Assembly: GCA_963995505.1 (NCBI GenBank)
Contig: OZ023188.1
Location: forward strand, 18,055,912 to 18,119,911
DNA from: Hypericum androsaemum
Lineage: Eukaryota; Streptophyta; Magnoliopsida; Malpighiales; Hypericaceae
Reading direction: 5' to 3'
Length of the DNA: 64,000 nucleotides
A model generated the notes under the pieces. The model was not told the origin of the DNA. It saw only the letters and a program-made list of their open reading frames with translations, and searched no databases. A program made the position numbers and the translations under genes. This document shows positions 48,413 to 60,480 of this stretch, piece after piece. The first letter of the stretch is position 1. Each line of letters begins with the position of its first letter.

Positions 48413-50480
48413 ATGGCCTCTGCTTCTCTCCTTAAGACCTCTCTGGCTCTTAACAAGTCCGAATGGGTAAAGGGTCAGCCCCTCCGCCAGTCGTCCGTCT
48501 CGTACCTGTCAGTTGCGCCATCCCGCCTCACTGTCCGCGCAAGCTACGCAGATGAGCTTGTCAAGACCGCGGTACGCGTATAGTGAACTTGTAGAGTGTC
48601 ATCTTTCCGATGAACTTTATCCATTTTGCACCGTACCTCCCTTTGATAGCAAGACTTGGATAAGGGTAGCTAACAAGCTGCAACTGCTGAAATATGTGTG
48701 TGTGTGTCTGACAGAAAACTATTGCTTCTCCTGGACGTGGGATCCTTGCCATGGACGAGTCTAATGCAACTTGCGGAAAGCGCTTGGCGTCGATCGGACT
48801 AGAGAACACCGAAGCGAACCGGCAGGCTTACAGGACCCTGCTTGTTTCTGCCCCTGGACTAGGCCAGTACGTCTCTGGTGCCATTCTCTTTGAGGAGACT
48901 CTCTACCAGTCGACCGTTGATGGCAAGAAGATGGTCGATGTGCTTGTCGAGCAAAACATTGTACCTGGCATCAAGACCGACAAGGTAAAGTTCCTGTTGC
49001 TGCTGCATTCAGTACTCGAGAAGATGTCGTCTACTTTGAGCAAGTCTTCATTAGATAACAGATCGAAACAGATTGTAACCGATGAGAGGTGTCTGTAGGG
49101 TCTAGTTCCTTTGGCCGGCTCCAATGATGAGTCCTGGTGCCAAGGTCTTGACGGCCTCGCCTCCCGTTCTGCTGCCTACTATCAGCAAGGTGCTCGTTTT
49201 GCCAAATGGTAAGGGCCCTTGTCTTTTGCTTCGAGTTCCTTTTTTTTTTAAAGGTAAATTATTACACCATGATATTGCCAAAATTTGAACCTTGGACCTC
49301 CTAGGTATTTACAACGCCTTGTGCCGTTGGACTACAACACCATGAATTGCTTCGAGTTCCTGAAACGACTTCTCCGTTCGGTTCCTCTCATTATTGACTT
49401 GTTAGAAAGAACATCAAGCTATGCTGGCTAATAGTTGTATAGTCAACGTTTGAGATTAGAAGTTTAATCATCTAGATTTGAGAGATCAGTAACTCAGTAT
49501 GATATTTTCCTTTCATGAACTGTGGTATGTAAACCGACCTCTGAAACTTAAACAACCAAAATGCTTCACTTGAGGTATAGAATGGAAGTGTTTTAACTGT
49601 GAAGTCAGTCTGATCATAAGTACGACTCGACAGGCGTACCGTGGTTAGCATCCCCAACGGCCCATCTGCACTTGCCGTGAAGGAAGCAGCGTGGGGCCTC
49701 GCTCGCTATGCTGCCATCTCTCAGGTAATCTAATGTCAATACCAACTAACCAGAGCTGATATTTCGGTCTAGACCTGAAGTGCATCTGTCACTGGTCATC
49801 TACTAAACCTTGCCACTAATGTCATGACAGGACAATGGGTTGGTCCCGATTGTTGAGCCCGAGATCTTGCTGGATGGTGAGCATGGAATCGACAGAACCT
49901 TCGAAGTAGCACAGAAGGTCTGGGCTGAGGTGTTCTTCTACCTGGCAGAGAACAACGTCATGTTCGAAGGAATCCTCCTCAAGCCTAGCATGGTCACACC
50001 CGGTGCCGAGTGCAAGGACAGGGCCACCCCTCAGCAGGTTGCTGACTACACTCTCAAGCTCCTCAGCAGGAGAATTCCTCCAGCTGTTCCTGGGATAATG
50101 GTAAGAAGCACAGAACCACAACCACATGTTTTATGCAGCTTCAGGTGGTATTTCGTCAGTTTCGACGCTGACCAGGTTGTATTGCTGTTACCTGTGGTCA
50201 GTTTTTGTCTGGTGGGCAATCAGAAGTGGAGGCCACCTTGAACTTGAACGCAATGAACCAAAGCCCCAACCCGTGGCACGTCTCCTTCTCCTATGCCAGA
50301 GCCCTCCAGAACACTTGCCTAAAGACCTGGGGTGGCAGACCAGAGAATGTACAAGCGGCTCAGGAAACGCTGCTCATCCGGGCCAAAGCCAACTCCCTTG
50401 CTCAGCTTGGCAAGTACACCGGAGAGGGAGAATCCGAAGAGGCCAAGAAAGGAATGTTCGTCAAGGGATATGTTTACTAG
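48413..50480 (+). CDS. Class I fructose-bisphosphate aldolase, plastid
   Basis: Six exons: 48413-48571, 48715-48984, 49099-49208, 49634-49724, 49831-50100 and 50202-50480, all in phase, 392 residues. The first about 45 residues are a Ser/Leu-rich transit peptide ([20 protein letters not shown]). The catalytic domain has [18 protein letters not shown], the Schiff-base lysine in [11 protein letters not shown] (Lys261), [19 protein letters not shown] and a C-terminal GYVY tail with the conserved terminal Tyr. It cleaves or forms fructose-1,6- and sedoheptulose-1,7-bisphosphate in the Calvin cycle and plastid glycolysis. Intron 3 (49209-49633) carries an antisense SINE. It converges with the EDA2-like gene, with about 360 bp between stop codons. 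Confidence 0.96.
49241..49346 (-). mobile_element. Short tRNA-derived SINE, copy 2, in aldolase intron 3
   Basis: Flanked by an exact 15-bp direct repeat TTGCTTCGAGTTCCT (49226-49240 and 49347-49361). On the minus strand it has A box TAGTCCAACGG, B box GGTTCAAATTT and a terminal A-run (plus-strand T-run at about 49241-49249). Together with copy 1 at 17806-17910 it defines a family of about 105 bp. Confidence 0.88.
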
Positions 50481-50842
50481 GGGCTCTGTCAGACACTTCC
50501 ACAGTAGATGGTTATCATGATTGGTTTGAAACAATGGAGACCTCCTCCTCTGGTTTTCCTTTGTAGCTTCTGGGTTTGTTCATATAACTCACTTCTGGCT
50601 TCATCATGTTTCACATGTCAGTCTGTTTACCTTGATAAAATCCATGTTTCTTTATATTGTCATGCTTATAAATTCATGAGAGAGAATCGAAAAGATATAT
50701 GCAAGTAATTTTATTGAAATACGTGTGAATCCGAGGTATACATATCAGCGAATTTAGCATCTGCAATAAGAAGTCGGCCACTGAGGTCCATTTAAATCGA
50801 CAAATTACAATATTAAATTATCTACAGCTAGCATGTACAGTC

Positions 50843-53800
50843 TTACATGCAGCTCCTAATCCCAGGCTCACATTCAGACAGCCACAAGTCAATGTGTTCT
50901 ATGATCTGATGCCTTACTTTCTGAACTGCGTCTGGGGAACTGCAGTTTCCAGCATCACCTGGTAAAATACACGATTACGGGCTTAAACAGACTCAAATCC
51001 TGTGGTGAACATCAACAGATAGTAACGGTGCTTACCTTCGAGGACTAGAGGAGACTGAGGACAACCTCGCAAATCAGTTCCATGGCCACAATTATGGCAA
51101 GTGATCAAGTAGGATGGCACTGGACACGAAATACAACCGTTCTAAGTCAAACATTTCAATTTGGCATACAAAGAGCAACATCAAAGAAAAGCCACATTTG
51201 AAGCTTAGCAGGATTAAACTCGACAATAAAGGGGAGAGTAATAATTGTTTTGTCCTAAATGATATTATCCACATCCTGTTCACTTCTGAATCTTATGCCT
51301 CTCTAGTTAACAGAAGGTGCTCAAAGTAAAAGAACAACAACATCAGGTAAATGGCAAGTTGCATATCTAAACAGAAAAACTTGACATTATGCAGACATCA
51401 GAGGCCTGGTCATGAAGAAATATAATTGAAAAATGAATTTCCAGTTAAGATATGCGTGGCTTTTGCAATATTTGCCATGAGTGTGATCTAGGGTAAATAT
51501 AACTTACTATCATCTGACGAGATCTGTTTTGATGCGTGGCGCCAAGGATCTTGGGAACCATTGGTAAATATAATTTTTGAAGCTGTGAGATAGATGAACA
51601 AACGAACAATTTGTAAGGTGTCTAAAAAGGGACAACGAATAAGTATTCCCTGCATTTATCACTCCTTGGACATTGCAGTCTGCCTGAAGTGGAAATCCTA
51701 CAAGCTCATAGCACAATGTCGGTCAATCCTCTCTCCCTAACCCCACAACTATCCCAGAGTCAACCTGGATTCTCCATGTTAAAGAACAATCGAACTAACC
51801 ACTGGGTATACTCCACTGGAAACGAGAAACTATAGGTTAAAAAATCTGCAATTTTTCTCTTATATTTCCACTATTGTAGAATAGGAGACAACTACTATGC
51901 CGCATTAATAATTGCAAATAAGAGAATACTTGTATATGGACCTGCAATCTTAGTGCCTCCATAGTATATATTTGTTGCATCAACCTGAGGATAGACGCCT
52001 TCTCCAAAAACGTTGTTGCAAAGGTCTAGATGGTATCTGCAAGGAAACAAATATTTGTTTTCAACAGATAAAGAGAACATCTGTAGCTTCTATATGAAGT
52101 CAATAGCAAGGAAAAAATGGTCATATTCACATGATAAAGTGGTTCGAAAGCACACCTTGTATCCACTTTTGATGACCGGACACTGTCATTTGCGGGTGCC
52201 ACTTGGAAATAAGCCACTTCAGTGCAAACCTGGAACCACCAAAGGCGGTCGTCTGAATCATCGGTAAGAGCAGTGTTTTTCAAATGTTTTTGGTTGTATG
52301 TCTGGACACTGACGCCAAAAGTTCCAAGATAGTACTCTTTTACATATCTGGCATAAACTTCCTGCAATATATAATAACTCACCATATCATTGCACAGATA
52401 GGGAAACACGAAAGGAACACATTTGGCATTTGCAATAGATTTCACATGCAGCACATAAAAGGATCAATCAATCACAAAGCATTTATAGTACACAAGGATA
52501 TAAAGACGAGACTGGATTTTTAAACCATAAAGTACAGCTTATATCATCTTTACTGATGAACCAAGGAAGTGCATGTAATGATAAGAAGTGAAAATGACAC
52601 TTACCACCAAATCCTCTCCAGATTTGTTTGCTTGAACAAGTGGGGAGCATATTTTGTCTGGATTCCCATATTGAAACTGCACAACAAGAAGGTAAGCATA
52701 CCTGCAAGAAACTGATTCTGATGTTAGACACAGCATTAAAACAGAGATCTGAACCTACCGCAATGACTGCCGCATCAGCCAGGAAGTAGAGGAAATCCCC
52801 ATCAATCTGCAGCTGCAAAGTTAGGTATCATGTCAGCACAATGTAACTAACGACAATCACCAATCATATAGTGCTCATTCTGCACAAATTTGGAGGACAA
52901 CATGCAATGAAGAGAAAATAACCTCGGAAGCTCCAAATAATGCCTTCACTGCTTTCTTATCTGATGCAAGCCTTTGTTCAACAAGTTTAGTAGCTTCTTG
53001 CAAAGCGGCTTTGCATTCAGCACCTGCTGACACACCAATCTGCCGAAAATGATAAAAGATTTTTACCGTCCAGAGAATAGCAAATAGATCCTCGGTGACA
53101 GAGGACATCTCCATAAAAGTGTGAATCAAATGCCTTCACAAGCTAAGGTATGATTTCCATTTGTACTTGAAGTATACAAAAGGCATCTTATCTTACCTGC
53201 TTATCAAACTCAGTGAAGTTGTAAACAGCCTGAACAACAGCGGAGCTAGCAAGACTTCCACATGTCAAGTGTGGGAATTTGAGTCGGAACCAAGCACTCA
53301 GAGCTCCAGCGTATGACACACCGAAAACAAACCATTGATTGTCGAAATTGGTTCTATTGAGCTTCAAATTTAATGATTTCTGCACAAGGTTGAGTAATTG
53401 AAGATAGAGAAATGATTCTCGTCTAAAAGAATGATTCACTGCTACCGCATCCTTTTTATCACAGAATGTTCTTGAGAACAACTAGGGGAAACTGATTGAA
53501 GAAAACCGTGCCTGATAGTGCTCCCGAAAGACGGCCAAGTCATAAATAGCCTGCTTGGAAGAAAGATATTTCAAATTCTCCGTCGTCAACGACTTAACAG
53601 GTGAACTCTTCCCATAGTACCGATGCTCAAGGGTAACAATAGCTGCTCCAAACTTGTTTGCCAACACCTTAAAAATCACACAAAACAGCAGCAAAAAGAG
53701 TCCAATTTTCATATTCCTTGGAAGGAAATAAACCTCAATCGTATTCGGTACAGCGGAACCAAATCGGCTTTTAAGCTCAAATTTACACTGAGATAGTCAT

Positions 53801-54230
53801 TGGGAATGCCATTGCAAGCAGATTCACCAGATATCTTCAAGAAGATGGGCCCATCGGGGAGCCTAAAGTTGTCCAGAAACTCGAAGTACCTCTGCCGAAA
53901 CTTCCCGCTTTCCTGCACTCCCAGCACCAAACAGAAAACTAATAAACAAAAAAAAACAAAATGCGACCAAGGAAGGAACAAGCTTTGAGACAATACATCA
54001 AACAGTTGGTGACAAAGGCGGAATCGCCTTACAAAAGGGGAGAAGTGATCGAGAGTCTGATCGAACCAGCGCTCGTCGGTGGTCAACCAATAGCCGGCGG
54101 CCTTGGAAGATAACCGGTCGAGAAGCGTGCGAGGCGCAGGTAATGCGTTTGACCCCGTAACCGCCATCACCAACAACCACCACCACACCCAGCGGCTCCA
54201 AATCCTACCCATTTCGCGCGCTCTCCCCAT
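50843..54230 (-). CDS. EDA2: EDA2-like serine carboxypeptidase-type protease (S28 family)
   Basis: Twelve exons: 54230-54033, 53912-53787, 53667-53512, 53379-53197, 53039-52923, 52812-52759, 52676-52605, 52361-52156, 52036-51942, 51582-51508, 51119-51036 and 50958-50843; in phase, 493 residues. A signal peptide is present (WVWWWLLVMAVTGSNA). The nucleophile motif is GVSYAG (Ser182), where the family usually has GGSYAG. The charge-relay Asp is probably Asp414 in NGSQDPW and the His lies in CHNCGHG (probably His440). The S28 family comprises lysosomal/vacuolar or secreted prolyl-type peptidases; Arabidopsis EDA2 is named for embryo-sac arrest. Intron 3 appears to begin with GC (AG|GCACGG, 53511-53510). 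A second ATG, 54212, is in frame. Confidence 0.92.
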
Positions 54231-55206
54231 CTCTCTCTCAATTGTCTTGTTTGCTTTTTCGCTGATATCACATAATATACTTCACCCTTCGGACTAAATC
54301 GACTAATTTAAATTTGAATCGGATGGGTGGTCTGAAATTGTCTTTTTGGGTGTGGATTGGTCCTCCTCTCCACTTGTCTTTTCTTCTTGGGGCTCGCCAA
54401 TTGGAAGATCCATATCATCCGGTTTCTCACCAACCACGCGACTGTAATTCTCAATGAGTTTCAACTTTTGATAGTAAGACCACCCACATCAGCAAACCAT
54501 CCGATCCGTTCGGCCAAACCACTGATGTTCATGGTCTAAGGCTAGCGGTTGCAACTCTATACCATCCGCAGGATTTAGGTGGGGTCTACTATCGGTTTTT
54601 TTTTTGTGACCGTTAGCGTCATGTGTTTCTGGTCGCATTTTACGCATTTTATAATTTTGGTGTCAATAAATAAGATTCTATACCGATAAAAAAAATACGT
54701 ATTTGAAGAGCCTACTCATTTCAAATTTTAATTAATGGGTTTAGTTTACTTATAAAATAATTGGTCCAGTTAATTTTCGAATATCGGGTAATATAAGCAA
54801 AAAAAAATAGAGGTGCAAAGGGTATGGCATGTAAAACCTGTGTCACGTACACTTTGTTTGTGAGGTCAAGTGATCGCCCAAAAAAATGTTCTCCCCTATC
54901 TTCAACAGGAACCCAACAAGGGATTACATAGAAAAATGGGGAACAAAGAGAGAGCTAAGGCCTTCAAATACTCAAAAGTTGGTGGTAATGGAGAGCAAGC
55001 TTTTGCGGATTCCGACTTCTTCACCGGAGACGAGCTTATAGCTTCTCAGTCCCCACCTGCTAACAAAAGGAACTACTGATCTGTGCCGGCAGAGTGACTG
55101 CGTTCTGATCTCCTCGAGCAAGCCACATCCGAGCAGCAGCAGCGCGTAGAGATGGTCCCGACAGTTTGCTAGTTGAGCCTCTCCCACCAAGTCTTCTCAC
55201 CCTCAT
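54231..55206. other. Intergenic between EDA2-like and B-box genes
   Basis: No supported gene. The 3' UTR, and possibly a further 3' exon, of the B-box gene may lie at 54960-55206. Confidence 0.45.
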
Positions 55207-56554
55207 TCAAATCTTTCCATCGGGTCCTAAACCAAGAACAAGTTTGCGATTCTCAGGAAATGATAAATGCAGGGCATTATGTATTGACATTAACTTGAAC
55301 TGCCCTGATCTGGTTAAGATTTGTGAGCAGCAATTCGTGTAATTCCACAACATCTTCGGTTTCAACCAACACGCCACCGGAGAATCCGACCCTACGAAAT
55401 TCGGGTTCCTACTAACCTGATTGTTTGAGGCTTGTTCATGAGTTCGATGAGGCTTCATATTCAGATCGATCAGCTTAGCCTCCCTCCTGCCAGTCCCATT
55501 GGCATTAATGTCTACCGAAGGAACAACATGGTTTTGATGATTGTTTCCCATCGGCAGCTTGGGAGGCTGATTTTGTTCTCCTCTGCTCTCGCCGGGATCG
55601 GAGGGCATGGACATGGGGTCATCCAGGAGCCCTGGTTTATCTCCTGGAAACTGCAAAAGAGGAGCCAGAAAACGTGAAACAACATTTCAAGCCATCGTCG
55701 CGCTCAGGAGGAGAAAACGAGTAATTTGTTGGTCGAAAAGAATTAGGAACCTCAATTCTCTGCCTCAGTAGAAGATATCGTTTGTGTGTTCGTTTACCTC
55801 CAACGTGCACGATCATATCACATTGCAGACAGAGAGAAGTCCCATCTACCTCGCAGTAAAAGAATGCTGCAAAAAATTTATCCGAAACGACCAACATAAG
55901 CAACTTGACTCTTCTTCTACATCAAGAACAGCACACAAAGAAACATGAATCAAGTTACAACACAGGAAGCAACACAAAACTCCCATACCAGGTGCATTTT
56001 CACATATATCGCAGCGAGGGACATCGCTGGGATCCGCGAGGCCAACTCGAACATGTCGGCTAGCAAGTTTGTTGCACAGGTGGACCTTCAATATACATAA
56101 ATCATGAAGTATAGTATTAGAAAGGCAACCAAAATATGGGATCACAGTCAATAATCCATGTTCTAGTTCAACCAGAGATATAAACCTATAACCCATCCAT
56201 GTTCTAGCTCAACTCGACCGATCATGGGTGTCCGGATACCAGCTGATATCGGAATAAACAAACAGCTACAAAACTGCCTCGTTGCCTATGTTATAAACAA
56301 CAAATTAAAATTTTGTCCATGGAAATTCCCGGTGAACTTTCAACGAGAATTTTCCAAGTCAGTTCAAGTGGTAAGTAATTCACGTATCGTCGAGTAAAGT
56401 TAAGAGAGAAAAAAAAAAGAAGACGAGAGTCTGCGAAAGAAGGACGAGAAGTGCGGGGGACCTTGTCGTCGCAAGCGGGGCAAAGAGCGGCCTCGTCGGC
56501 GGCGCAGAACACGGCGGCGGCGGCGCTCTCGCAGGAATCACAAAGGGTTCGCAT
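55207..56554 (-). CDS. Double B-box zinc-finger protein (BBX18/19-like)
   Basis: Four exons: 56554-56462, 56085-55989, 55866-55751 and 55650-55207; 249 residues. B-box 1 (residues 5-47: [36 protein letters not shown]) and B-box 2 (about 57-98: [29 protein letters not shown]) are complete, and no CCT domain follows, as in the DBB subgroup that represses light and circadian responses. The motif [18 protein letters not shown] is also conserved. After [21 protein letters not shown] the frame meets a good donor (G|GTTAGT near 55412), so the last 68 or so residues may be retained intron and the true end may lie in an unseen exon. Start is ATG 56554; the upstream in-frame codon is TTG. Confidence 0.85.
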
Positions 56555-57273
56555 GTCGTCCAACTATCACTCCGGCTCTCATCTCCGCCACCCGCAGCTC
56601 CGAGAAATCATCAGCTCCAATAATCTTCAGACAACGAGCGAGAGATATTATAGTTTATTTTATGGAGGTGGTGGGTAGGGAAGGGATGATACGGGAGAAA
56701 ATTAAAAGAAAATAAACCTAAATGGAAAAGAATAAAGGGGGAGTTGGTGATAAGTGGCTAATGATGAGTGGCTTTGGAGTTGGAACTGGAGAGACCTCGG
56801 ACTCTGAGGGAGGGATTTTTTTTTTACAAATATTTAGTCGAATTGAGCAAAATTTTTATGGACGAATTTTATTTTCCTCTCAACCAAAATTTAACAGGTT
56901 TTGCATGACGTGAGTCGCTCTACCGACGCCGGAGAAATTATGCGAGTTTCGTTGTCCGATCCTACGCATCAAAGTGTTGCAGAGGGAAATCTCTTTCGTG
57001 TGAGTTGGCCAAACGGATGAGACTAAGTCGGAAGTTTATCTTTGAAAATGTACACGGACTAATTTCAAGATAATATTTTTTTTAGAAAGTATATAATACC
57101 TATTTAGATGTTAAAAAATGCCGTGGAGGGAGAGGAGTTTCGAGAAGACAAGGATGCATTATGCTTCTTACATGTGGGGTCTTCTTATTGGACCAACTGC
57201 CTTCCATCGCAACCGACATAATATTCTTTGTGTGGAGCTCGTACCTCTTTTTATTTAACCCGCTCTCTTTTTT
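56555..57273. other. B-box gene 5' flank and intergenic DNA
   Basis: Promoter side of the B-box gene, then AT-rich DNA. No gene seen. Confidence 0.45.
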
Positions 57274-58443
57274 GAGAAATTTTATAGTGGACCCTTAATA
57301 CCAAGTTATTTAGTAATTTGGTATAGATTTATCAATTTCTATTTAACATGTGTATTGGTTATATATTAGTAAAATATTTGACTAAGATAAACAAATATGT
57401 CAACTAAATCAAGACAATATTTTGATTTATGCTTAAAGGAATCATTTCCTAAACTGAATTCTCTAGTTGGCCAATTTAATAACAGCAAGCTAGAGTTAAT
57501 TAATTTCTTATTAACCAATTGGCAGAACAGTAGCAAATAATATCAAAACAGTAAAGAACAACTTCAAGGCTACCGTCTTTTTAATAAAATATAGAAGAGT
57601 ATCAAGAATTAATTTTTTAATAAGTAATCTACAATTGATGCAGAAATTCACATATTTTTTCACTATACGGTAATCTTTTTAGGACCACGATACGATTTTT
57701 TAATTTTGACCCTTTACTTGGTGTGTGTAATTATAAAATTTGTGTACTCTTATATCATGAATAATAACTAAAATGTATATGTAAAAGAAAAATAAGCGCC
57801 AATGAAGCTACTTCTAATACTTCAATGATACATAGGTCTCATTAAAAAATTAAAAGCATAAAAAAAATAGGTCCGGATTTTGATACTACATAAATTAAAA
57901 TTTGTTTGCTTTGAACACAGCCGAGAAAGTAATAAAAATTTTTGTAGATGCTTGGCACCCTGATATCTTGTCAGCCATATCACTTCATATATGTATGTTG
58001 ATTGTTGTTTAAGTGATAATTTGATATTCTCTGCGAATAAAATATCCTGAGTTAATTAATAATAATAAATACGTATATTTTAAAGTTAATTAATAACAAA
58101 TGTAATATTTGAATTTGAGTTTCTTATTGAAAATTTTTGGTAGCCTTCGAAATTATTCCTGCTTACTATTTTGATATTATTTGTTACTGTTCTGCCAATT
58201 GGTTAACAAGAAATTAATTAACTCTAGCTTGCTGTTATTAAATTGGCCAATTAGAGAATTCAATTTAGGAAATAATTTCTTTAAGCATAAATCAAAATAT
58301 TGTCTTGATTTAGTTACCATATTTGTTTATCCTAGTCAAATATTTCACTAATATATAACCAATACACATGTGAAATAGAGATTGGTGGGTCTATACTAAG
58401 TCATTAAATGACTTGGTATTAAGAGTCTACCATAAAATTTCTC
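57274..58443. mobile_element. MULE with about 300-bp inverted repeats
   Basis: 57274-57570 pairs with 58150-58443: GAGAAATTTTATAGTGGAC at the left end and the inverted GAGAAATTTTATGGTAGAC at the right, continuing through CAATTGG..CAGAACAGTA. The 9-bp flanks are ctctttttt (57265-57273) and ctctctttt (58444-58452), one mismatch. The interior of about 580 bp has no coding potential that I can see. Confidence 0.88.
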
Positions 58444-58452
58444 CTCTCTTTT

Positions 58453-60471
58453 GTCGTAAAAAATTAATTTTTATTGACGTTCATATATTTTAAATTTACA
58501 AAAGATTTAATAGTTACATATCAATTGGTCAAAATATTTATAACCAATATTATTCAGAATGAGATAGGAAAATTACCCTACTGTCCTACGATTCAATGGA
58601 CTTCCACGCCCACAAAAGAAGACTTTTTTAAGGATAAACTGACTGTTATTGCTGTCAAATGAGATAGTTATAAGTTATTGCTTAATTGAATCAAACATTT
58701 TAAAACATCATAAGCAGAGTTAATCTACAGATATGGTCAAAATATATTACCTTCCTTTAGTTGAAGACTATAATTCAATTCATTTTTAAATTTTTTTTCG
58801 GTAATGGAGCATGAATAATTCCAATGTCACTTTAATGCGTGACGGTTTATTTAATGCAAGTTTCTTTATCATTTGAGTATCTCTATCAAACTCTAGAAGA
58901 GTAGTCTGAATTTGGTTAATTTTTTTCCTTTCAGGAGTCACATAGTATTCGGTTTATTTAATACAGTCGGTATGACTTTTGGATAATGAGAGAGCTGTTT
59001 ATGTTGCTTTCGCAATAATTTGAATTTAATTTTTTTTGCTAAGATAGAATAACTTGATTAAGTGTGCTCGTTGGTTCTTACTTGATTAGTTACAATACAA
59101 CATTATTATCAAGCTTTTGTCCTTCAAGTAATTTAATTAGTCGATGAGCAACAATTAAGAATTACGTGTTAGCAAATCACTGGTCATTATTCTTCTTTCA
59201 TGCATAAGAGCACTAATATGCGACATCCAATTTTGGAACGTTTTTATCACTCCTAAAATCGGCAAATTGTTGTATCAGTGCCTGAGATGACATTAAATGG
59301 GATGGTGGCCCGGATAATTATATGATGATTCCATTGTGGACATAATTTGAATTGTCGCATAAGGTAGGAGAAGGTCATGTCATCATAAAAAAAGCAAAAA
59401 CAAAAGGTGATTTATTCTCATACTTGCAAAAACAATTTGAATATTTTGTCGATTCAAACAAAAAAAGACAATATCTAAAATTATTTTGATAAAATTGTTT
59501 CAATCCCGGAACCTTCACCTCTCCACCAGTAGAGTGGCATTTCCATTCATCATTGTGAAACGATCATGATTAGGTTAAACTAATTATTTGACTTTCAAAA
59601 AGGCTGAATAATTTCATCTTTGTTTTAAATACTGTAAAAGATAAATAAAATACCAACTCCGTCCTTGACCGGGCATTCCCTGACACGAGACAAATTAATA
59701 TTAAAAAATTAAGGGTCTTGTTGGATTTTTCTCGTCAACTTTCCTTCTCTCTTATAACAGCCACAAAGAAAACCTTCCAAGGTTGGTGACAGGTGACCGA
59801 CTTTTAGTGACAACGGTGAATGTGTATGTGGGGTCGCCGATGTTTGGCTCCTCCTTTATTCTCGTCCACCGGTTTAGATATCCCCCGTGGGCCCCGCCAA
59901 CAATTTCTGAAAACTACATGATATCGAGATATTCTTAGATATAGATTAACTTAAATTCGAATTAATAAAAAATTTACGTTGTAATAAATCTCTCCTTACC
60001 ATAGTCAGAGTCTGCGTAAATTTGTAATTCAAGATTTTTAATTAAGATAAAATACTCTGGTTATTCATTTAGTGGCACTTGAGTTGCGGAGGTTGAATTT
60101 CAGCCGTTCATTAAAGGTCTAATAAAGACATCTCTAATGTCGCATCTTCCTCTCCACGTCACAAATCCCACCTAACAGGTTTAAGTGGCTTATTGCCTTG
60201 GCTTGTTCTAAATTTTTTTTGGTACTGGGAATTGTATATTTTGATATTTCTTTCCGGGAAGCAGACAGATGACAATAATTGCTGATCTGTGACTACCACC
60301 TATTACAAATTGGTGATTGATATTTCTTTGAAACATTGCATACACTCAAAACATATATTCAATCACGTAATTGTAGTTCAAGTAGTTCAAAATTTAATTC
60401 AAATATTACGAATGAAAAAAACGATATCGAGACTGTCATTCGTAATTATAATCTAACATTATTACACTTGA
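58453..60471. other. Gene-poor AT-rich intergenic DNA
   Basis: Stops are frequent in all frames. No RNA gene, domain or bounded repeat identified. Confidence 0.5.
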
Positions 60472-60480
60472 TAAAATTTA

